In this document: positions 52,049 through 56,818 of the stretch, piece by piece
How the letters are laid out: the number at the start of each line of letters is the position of its first letter
How positions within the stretch are numbered: the first letter of the stretch is position 1
NCBI GenBank assembly: GCA_910585745.1
Contig: CAJUFM010000009.1
Coordinates: 1-56,818, forward strand
Length of the DNA: 56,818 bases
Direction: 5' to 3'
DNA from: an uncultured Eubacterium sp.
GTDB taxonomy: Bacteria; Bacillota; Clostridia; Lachnospirales; Lachnospiraceae
The notes under the pieces: model-generated
Database searches by the model: none
Seen by the model: the letters and a program-made list of their open reading frames with translations, nothing else
What the model was told of the DNA's origin: nothing
Made by a program: the position numbers and the translations under genes

Positions 52049-52073
52049 AAACAACGCAGAAAAGAGGGAGATT

Positions 52074-52274
52074 ATGGCGATTCGGTTAAATGAGGACGAG
52101 GCAGTGGTTCAGCAGATCCAGGAAGGGCTCAAGGCAAGAGACGGCTATTGTCCCTGCGTCCTGCAGAAAAATGAGGACACAAAATGTATGTGCCGGGAAT
52201 TTCGGGAACAGATCGCAGATCCGGAGTTCGAGGGCTATTGTCACTGTATGTTGTATTATAAAGAAAAAGATTGA
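52074..52274 (+). CDS. Ferredoxin:thioredoxin reductase catalytic-subunit-like protein
   Basis: 66 aa from ATG 52074 (AGAGGGAG upstream). All three Cys pairs of the FTR beta subunit are present and in order: DGYCPCVLQ, KCMCREF, GYCHCMLY. The family binds a 4Fe-4S cluster next to an active disulfide and passes ferredoxin electrons to thioredoxin. Here a thioredoxin gene follows 17 nt later, so the pair is probably a ferredoxin-driven thioredoxin system. It is shorter than plant FTR beta, as is common for bacterial homologues. Confidence 0.9.
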   Translation: MAIRLNEDEAVVQQIQEGLKARDGYCPCVLQKNEDTKCMCREFREQIADPEFEGYCHCMLYYKEKD

Positions 52275-52291
52275 GAAGATGAGGTGAAGGT

Positions 52292-52612
52292 ATGGCAGCA
52301 ATTGAGTTAAATGCAGCAAATTTTGAAGAAAAGGTTTTAAAATCAGATAAGCCTGTGCTGGTGGATTTCTGGGCAGTGTGGTGTGGACCCTGTAAGATGA
52401 TGTCACCCAAAGTGGACGAGATCGCAGATGAGCAGAAGGACCGCCTGATCGTAGGCAAATTAAACTGTGATGAAAATATGGAGATTGCCCAGAATTATGG
52501 AATCACGGGAATTCCGGCATTTTTTCTCTTTAAGGGAGGAGAAGTGGTGGAGAAGGTAATGGGAGCGATGCCCAAAGGAGAGCTTCTGGCCGCTATTGAA
52601 AAACATCTTTAA
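52292..52612 (+). CDS. trxA: Thioredoxin
   Basis: 106 aa. Active site VDFWAVWCGPCKMM, cis-proline region GITGIPAFFLFKGG. Cytoplasmic disulfide reductase. GATGAGGTGAAGG upstream. Co-transcribed with the FTR-like gene. A stem ATTGCCGG/CCGGCAAT follows the stop (about 52619-52643) without a T-run. Confidence 0.96.
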   Translation: MAAIELNAANFEEKVLKSDKPVLVDFWAVWCGPCKMMSPKVDEIADEQKDRLIVGKLNCDENMEIAQNYGITGIPAFFLFKGGEVVEKVMGAMPKGELLAAIEKHL

Positions 52613-52688
52613 TCAGAATTGCCGGTGGTAACTAGCCGGCAATACATAGGAGATTATGGAGATCACAAAATAAAGAAAAGAGGTAAGG

Positions 52689-55223
52689 ATGAAAAAAGGA
52701 TTACACTTTGGGAGTAGATGCCGGGGGATTGCATGGCTGCTGGCCGCCGCCATGTTTTATACCCTTTTGCCATTGGGGGGGAATACGGTAAGATCACGGG
52801 CAGAACAGGTTGAGTATGTTGTGAGGGAAAATTCTGGAATACAGGATGCAGTGATCAGCGGGACAAGTCATGAAATCAAATTTGAAGTCCCTGCCAGGTA
52901 TAATACCACAGCAAAAATTAAGGAGGCTGGTTTTACCAGGCTTCAGGTTACATATCGTGTGGTGAAATATACCCAGAGCAGCGATGGGACAGCTGGCGCC
53001 ATGGTGTTTTTTGAACATGAGGGGAAATGGGAAAATCAGTGGACCAACTTAGTGATGGACCAGGAGCTGACCACTTCTATAGATCTTACTCCATTTCTGG
53101 CCAGTGATTCCAGTGTCTCAGGAATGGGAATACAGTTTGCCAATGTATCGGGAGATATTTCCTATGAGATTGTATCTGCTAAATTCACAGGAAGCAAGGC
53201 AGCTGGGGAAGGGGATTCCGGTTCATCTGGGGGGACAGTTGCACCTTCTGAAGCAAACTTTGCTAAACTTCTCCAGTATTCATTGTATTTTTATGACGCC
53301 AATATGTGTGGTCCAGAGGTGGAAGATCATTCTCTTGTTGCTGTCGGCAAAAAGTATGGAAATTATGACGGATACCGGGGAAAATGCCATGTTTGTGACC
53401 AGACGGCGGATTATAACGGGAAAAAAGTGGACGTCAGCGGCGGCTACCACGATGCGGGCGACCATGCAAAATTTAATCTTCCCCAGGCATATTCTGCGGT
53501 GACGCTTGCTCTCGCTTATACTGAATTCGGAGAGGCCTTTTTAGAAACAGGGCAACTTTCTCATTATAAGACGGTGATGGAGCATTTTTGTGACTATTTT
53601 GTGCGCTGTACGGTCCGGGATGCTTCTGGAAAAGCAGAAGCCTACTGTTATCAGGTGGGGGACGGAGACCGGGATCATGCCTACTGGGGGGCTCCCGAAG
53701 ACCAGGAGAGCCGGGGGGACCAGGCATATTTTACCAGTTCCTCTACTCCCTGTACTGATATCGTTGGGGAGACAGCAGCGGCTCTCGCCATTCAGGCATA
53801 TAATTTTCCAGAGGATGAGAGATCCAGGGAGTATCTGGAATGTGCGAAAGAACTTTTTGCCTATGCGGAATCCAATCCCAAGGCCTCCAGTTCTGGCAGC
53901 AAAGCAGGGAGTTTTTATTCCGGCAGCAGCTGGGAAGACGATATGGCACTGGCGGCTGCATGGCTGTACCGTGCGACGGGAGATGCGGCTTATCAGTCAA
54001 AGGCAGAGGCATATGTTCAGGATCCTGGTTTTGTTAATTGCTGGGATGATATGAAGGCGGCAGCAGCGGCTTACAGCAGAGGATGGGATTCCATCAGGAG
54101 CAGCATTGATTCCAATGTAAATGGCAAATCTCTCAGTGACGGCTACACATATATTCTTTCCTGGGGGTCTGCCAGATATAATACAGCCCTGCAGTTTGAG
54201 GCGCTCTGCTATGACAAAAATATGCATACCAGCCTGTATAAAGAGTGGGCAAAAGGGCAGATGAATTATCTTCTGGGACAGAATTCCATGAACCAGTGCT
54301 TTGTGGTAGGCTATAATGAAAATGCCAGTAAAAACCCCCATCACCGTGCGGCTTCCGGATGTAACAGTTATGGGGAGTTAAATAATGGAAGCCTGCCGAA
54401 CCAGAAAGTGCTTCTGGGGGCACTCTGTGGAGGGCTCTCCGGCGGTGATGCGGGACACGATACAGCTTCCGTCTGTGCGCCGGTGAAGTATCACAGTGAC
54501 GGACAGCATTTTTATCATGACGGCATTAAATGTTATACATGTAATGAGGTTACATTGGATTATAATGCTTCGCTGACTGCTTCTGCAGCAGGTTTATATA
54601 CTCTGAATAAAGAGGACGGCCGCCAGATGCTGGACACGGACTATGTGATCGATGCCTCTGCTGTATGCGGCGGGAATTCGGGAGGAAATGCCAAAACAGA
54701 TGCGGAGCTTACTCCAGGGCCAGGTGAGACGTCAGAACCAGCCGTGACGTCGAAACCAGCTGGGACATCAGAGCCAACGGAGTCGTTAAAGCCAGTTGAA
54801 ACTTCAAAGCCAACTGAGACAGCGAAGCCAGCCAAAACATCGCAACCAACTGAGACGTCAGAGCCGACAGAAACATTAAAGCCAACCATGACATCGGAGC
54901 CTGCTGAACCGTCGAGACCAACGGAGCCGTCAAAGCCAGCCGTGATATCAGAGCAGGGATGCCAGACATCGAAACAGAATCCCAGGCTTTCTAAGAAAAA
55001 GCTGAAGATAAAGCGCGGGAAACGGGCAAAGATCATGCTGAAGGGGACAATGAAATCTACTAAAGTTAAAGCGAAGTACTCTAAGAAAAGGCTGAAACTG
55101 AAATTGGTTAAAAATGCCGGAAGCTATAAACAGTATCAGATTACTGCTAAAAAGAAAGGAAAAGCTACAGTTACATTTACTGTGAACAAGAAGAAATTAA
55201 AGTTAAAAGTAATTGTGAAATAG
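52689..55223 (+). CDS. Secreted GH9 endoglucanase with N-terminal beta module, repeat linker and basic C-terminal domain
   Basis: 844 aa. Signal peptide (about 1-38; IAWLLAAAMFYTLLPLGG). Residues 40-175 form a beta-rich carbohydrate-binding-like region of uncertain family. The GH9 catalytic domain (about 188-650) has SGGYHDAGDHAKFNLP (catalytic Asp pair), NPHHRAASG, and the catalytic Glu in CNEVTLDYNASL. A linker of tandem S/E/T-P hexad-like repeats (about 675-755; TSEPTES, TSKPTET types) follows. The last 80 residues are a lysine-rich Ig/BIG2-like module. No dockerin or LPXTG. It hydrolyses beta-1,4-glucans outside the cell; the basic module may hold it at the anionic cell surface (inference). 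Confidence 0.93.
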   Translation: MKKGLHFGSRCRGIAWLLAAAMFYTLLPLGGNTVRSRAEQVEYVVRENSGIQDAVISGTSHEIKFEVPARYNTTAKIKEAGFTRLQVTYRVVKYTQSSDGTAGAMVFFEHEGKWENQWTNLVMDQELTTSIDLTPFLASDSSVSGMGIQFANVSGDISYEIVSAKFTGSKAAGEGDSGSSGGTVAPSEANFAKLLQYSLYFYDANMCGPEVEDHSLVAVGKKYGNYDGYRGKCHVCDQTADYNGKKVDVSGGYHDAGDHAKFNLPQAYSAVTLALAYTEFGEAFLETGQLSHYKTVMEHFCDYFVRCTVRDASGKAEAYCYQVGDGDRDHAYWGAPEDQESRGDQAYFTSSSTPCTDIVGETAAALAIQAYNFPEDERSREYLECAKELFAYAESNPKASSSGSKAGSFYSGSSWEDDMALAAAWLYRATGDAAYQSKAEAYVQDPGFVNCWDDMKAAAAAYSRGWDSIRSSIDSNVNGKSLSDGYTYILSWGSARYNTALQFEALCYDKNMHTSLYKEWAKGQMNYLLGQNSMNQCFVVGYNENASKNPHHRAASGCNSYGELNNGSLPNQKVLLGALCGGLSGGDAGHDTASVCAPVKYHSDGQHFYHDGIKCYTCNEVTLDYNASLTASAAGLYTLNKEDGRQMLDTDYVIDASAVCGGNSGGNAKTDAELTPGPGETSEPAVTSKPAGTSEPTESLKPVETSKPTETAKPAKTSQPTETSEPTETLKPTMTSEPAEPSRPTEPSKPAVISEQGCQTSKQNPRLSKKKLKIKRGKRAKIMLKGTMKSTKVKAKYSKKRLKLKLVKNAGSYKQYQITAKKKGKATVTFTVNKKKLKLKVIVK

Positions 55224-55255
55224 ATTAAGATAGAGGTTGTTCCATGTAAATCAGA

Positions 55256-55304
55256 CTCCCGGTCTGGCAGAGAAATGTTAAGTTTCTGTCAGATCGGGAG
55301 TTTT
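55256..55304 (+). terminator. Intrinsic terminator of the GH9 gene
   Basis: A 16-bp stem, CTCCCGGTCTGGCAGA (55256-55271) with 55285-55300, then T4. Confidence 0.88.
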
Positions 55305-55352
55305 CTGTGAGAGTGTAATATTTAGCTGATTCATGGTTCATACACTAGTATA

Positions 55353-56396
55353 CTAACCAAAGTAATCAATCTTCATCGCGTGTTTTACTTCGGAAAGAGT
55401 CTGGGCGGCTACTTCCCTGGCTTTCTGGCTGCCTTTGTGGAGGATTTCCATCACCGCTGGAATATCTTTTTCCAGCTCCTGGCGTCTCGCTTGGATCGGT
55501 TCTAATTCTTCCATGAGAACCGCATAGAGGAATTTTTTTACTTTTACATCCCCTAAACCGCCTTTCGTGTAATGGGATTTCAGTTCATCCAGACAGGAGT
55601 ATTCTGGCAGATGGTGTTCAAAATGATCTTCACGGCAGAAGGCATCCAGATAAGTAAATACACAGTTTCCTTCTAATTTTCCCGGATCTTCCACGCGGAT
55701 ATGGTCGGGATCGGTGTACATGCTCATCACTTTTTTGCGGATCTCATCAGGAGGATCCGAGAGATAGATACAGTTTCCCAGAGATTTGCTCATTTTGGCT
55801 TTACCATCTGTGCCTGGAAGGCGCATACACGCTTCGTTGTCAGGAAGAAGAGCCTTTGGCTCCAACAGAACCTCATCGTAGGTGGAGTTAAAGCTGCGGA
55901 CAATCTCCCTTGCCTGTTCCAGCATAGGCAGCTGATCGTCCCCGACAGGAACGGTGGTTGCCTTGAATGCAGTGATATCCGCCGCCTGGCTGATGGGATA
56001 GGTAAAAAAGCCCACCGGGATACTGGTGTGAAAACCGCGCATATTGATCTCTGTCTTTACCGTGGGGTTTCGTTTGAGGCGGGAAACCGTCACGAGATTC
56101 ATATAGTAAAAGGTGAGCTCTGTCAGTTCTGAGATGTAGGACTGAACCAGAAGGGTGGATTTTTCAGGATCAAGCCCGCAGGACATATAGTCCAGAGCCA
56201 CTTCCGAGATATTATTGCGGACCTTATCCGGGTTGTCAAAATTATCCGTCAGCGCCTGGGCGTCAGCGATCATGATGTATATGTCATCGAATTCGCCAGA
56301 GTTCTGGAGTTCTACCCGCCGTCTCAGGGATCCCACGTAGTGCCCTACATGAAGTCTTCCGGTAGGCCGGTCACCAGTCAAAATTATTTTCTTCAT
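55353..56396 (-). CDS. trpS: Tryptophanyl-tRNA synthetase
   Basis: 347 aa class I enzyme charging tRNA-Trp. HIGH-type motif DRPTGRLHVGHYVGSL; KMSKS motif KAKMSKSLGNCIYLS. AAAGGA precedes the start on the minus strand. The leader lacks the T-box signature, so tRNA-dependent antitermination is not seen. Convergent with the GH9 gene. Confidence 0.97.
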   Translation of the reverse strand: MKKIILTGDRPTGRLHVGHYVGSLRRRVELQNSGEFDDIYIMIADAQALTDNFDNPDKVRNNISEVALDYMSCGLDPEKSTLLVQSYISELTELTFYYMNLVTVSRLKRNPTVKTEINMRGFHTSIPVGFFTYPISQAADITAFKATTVPVGDDQLPMLEQAREIVRSFNSTYDEVLLEPKALLPDNEACMRLPGTDGKAKMSKSLGNCIYLSDPPDEIRKKVMSMYTDPDHIRVEDPGKLEGNCVFTYLDAFCREDHFEHHLPEYSCLDELKSHYTKGGLGDVKVKKFLYAVLMEELEPIQARRQELEKDIPAVMEILHKGSQKAREVAAQTLSEVKHAMKIDYFG

Positions 56397-56436
56397 ATAT
56401 GTTAATCCTTTCCTGCTAGATACATTTTCAAAGACA

Positions 56437-56465
56437 ATTTTATCGGTTTTTCAGTGAAAAGTCAA
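56437..56465 (-). promoter_or_regulatory. Promoter of trpS
   Basis: On the minus strand TTGACT (56465-56460), 17 bp, TAAAAT (56442-56437), about 40 bp before the start codon. Confidence 0.7.
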
Positions 56466-56818
56466 CCGAAGGGAAGAATTCTCCCTCAATCTACCCTACA
56501 GCCTGTGCGCGAATCGTGTGATTTCGTGTCTGAAATCACTTGACAAGGAGGAATGTAATATTTTATAAAGTGAATAAAAGTAACGTTTTTACTGCGGTTT
56601 CCGGAGATTTTTTGAAGGAAAAAGTTGAAAAAGGTCAAAATTTCAGACACGAAATCACAGCATTCGCGCACCGGGGGTTGAAATGGGGGATGTTTTGTGT
56701 TATGTTGCAAATGAAACACAAAAATTGTAAATCATGGGCGTTCTTTATGCAGCAGAAGGCAACACAGCCTGCAAATAAAAAGTCAATAGTAAATTGATAA
56801 ATTCAGGAAAAAAGTTTT
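56466..56818. other. Non-coding end of window with a long inverted repeat
   Basis: No ORF here has convincing coding character; the 85-codon plus-strand frame from 56540 begins inside a promoter-like TTGACA and spans the inverted repeat. TTGACA (56540-56545), 17 bp, TTATAA lies between the repeat arms and may be a rightward promoter. Confidence 0.4.
56505..56671. repeat. 32-bp inverted repeats flanking a 103-bp interior
   Basis: The left arm (56505-56536) begins GTGCGCGAAT and ends TTTCGTGTCTGAAAT. The right arm (56640-56671) is its reverse complement at 30 of 32 positions. The interior carries a promoter-like sequence and the motif AAAAGGTCAAAAT, also found in the repeats at 41867 and 49425. 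It may be a MITE-like element or a two-site operator. Confidence 0.7.

Noticed and set aside
54721..54950. CRISPR-like repeats within the GH9 gene
   Set aside because: The periodicity is the codons of a T/P-rich protein linker in frame, without spacers of constant length.
56397..56520. T-box leader upstream of trpS
   Set aside because: No T-box consensus and no terminator/antiterminator pair; an ordinary promoter is present.
56540..56797. 85-codon plus-strand ORF at the window end
   Set aside because: It starts within a -35-like TTGACA, crosses the inverted repeat and has no family resemblance.

Overview
The window looks like a chromosome segment of a low-to-mid GC, Gram-positive, anaerobic, spore-forming clostridium, most likely a Lachnospiraceae member. 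The signs are AGGAGG-type ribosome binding sites, CIRCE/HrcA heat-shock control, a cotJABC spore-coat operon, PerR plus reverse rubrerythrin, secreted GH10 and GH9 plant-polysaccharide hydrolases, and soluble chemoreceptors. No rRNA, tRNA or CRISPR array was seen.

Layout. 1-6.1 kb: 5'-truncated GH10 xylanase, a chemoreceptor overlapping it, then clpB behind a perfect CIRCE. 6.15-22.5 kb: a cotJA-cotJB-cotJC operon on the minus strand whose last gene is cut into three in-frame pieces. 22.6-24.3 kb: a PerR-like regulator, a rubrerythrin and a broken small ORF. 24.3-28.2 kb: a two-component system, an exported protein and a C39-like protease. 28.4-35.6 kb: recJ, a glycosyltransferase, and a MoxR/DUF58/transglutaminase operon. 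35.6-40.1 kb: an ABC exporter. 40.1-55.2 kb: pyrG, ftsH, HAD phosphatase, uvrC, glucosaminidase, Na+/alanine symporter, ddl, DUF1934, dapF, an FTR-like protein, thioredoxin and a GH9 cellulase. 55.3-56.8 kb: trpS and a long inverted repeat.

Main observation. The spore-coat manganese-catalase-like gene cotJC is interrupted twice. Element C (about 3.5 kb, 6354-9863) carries a large serine recombinase and a soluble chemoreceptor. It sits exactly in the codon of a predicted metal-ligand glutamate (the AAEQKAR motif). The second site, just before the TEELAH metal-ligand motif, holds about 11.7 kb (10083-21791). This is best read as two tandem elements. Element A has no recombinase and carries a SIR2-type gene pair and a DUF3990/DUF3791 pair. 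Element B carries Fic, a hybrid histidine kinase, LytTR, a small protein and a second large serine recombinase. Joining the pieces at the short shared cores (TCTGC; CC) restores an uninterrupted 202-codon CotJC with all predicted di-manganese ligands. Inverted attP-like arms are centred on those cores. The arrangement resembles the skin element in sigK and SP-beta in spsM, where excision during sporulation rebuilds a spore gene. Developmental excision here is inference; the split and the frame-exact junctions are read directly from the sequence.
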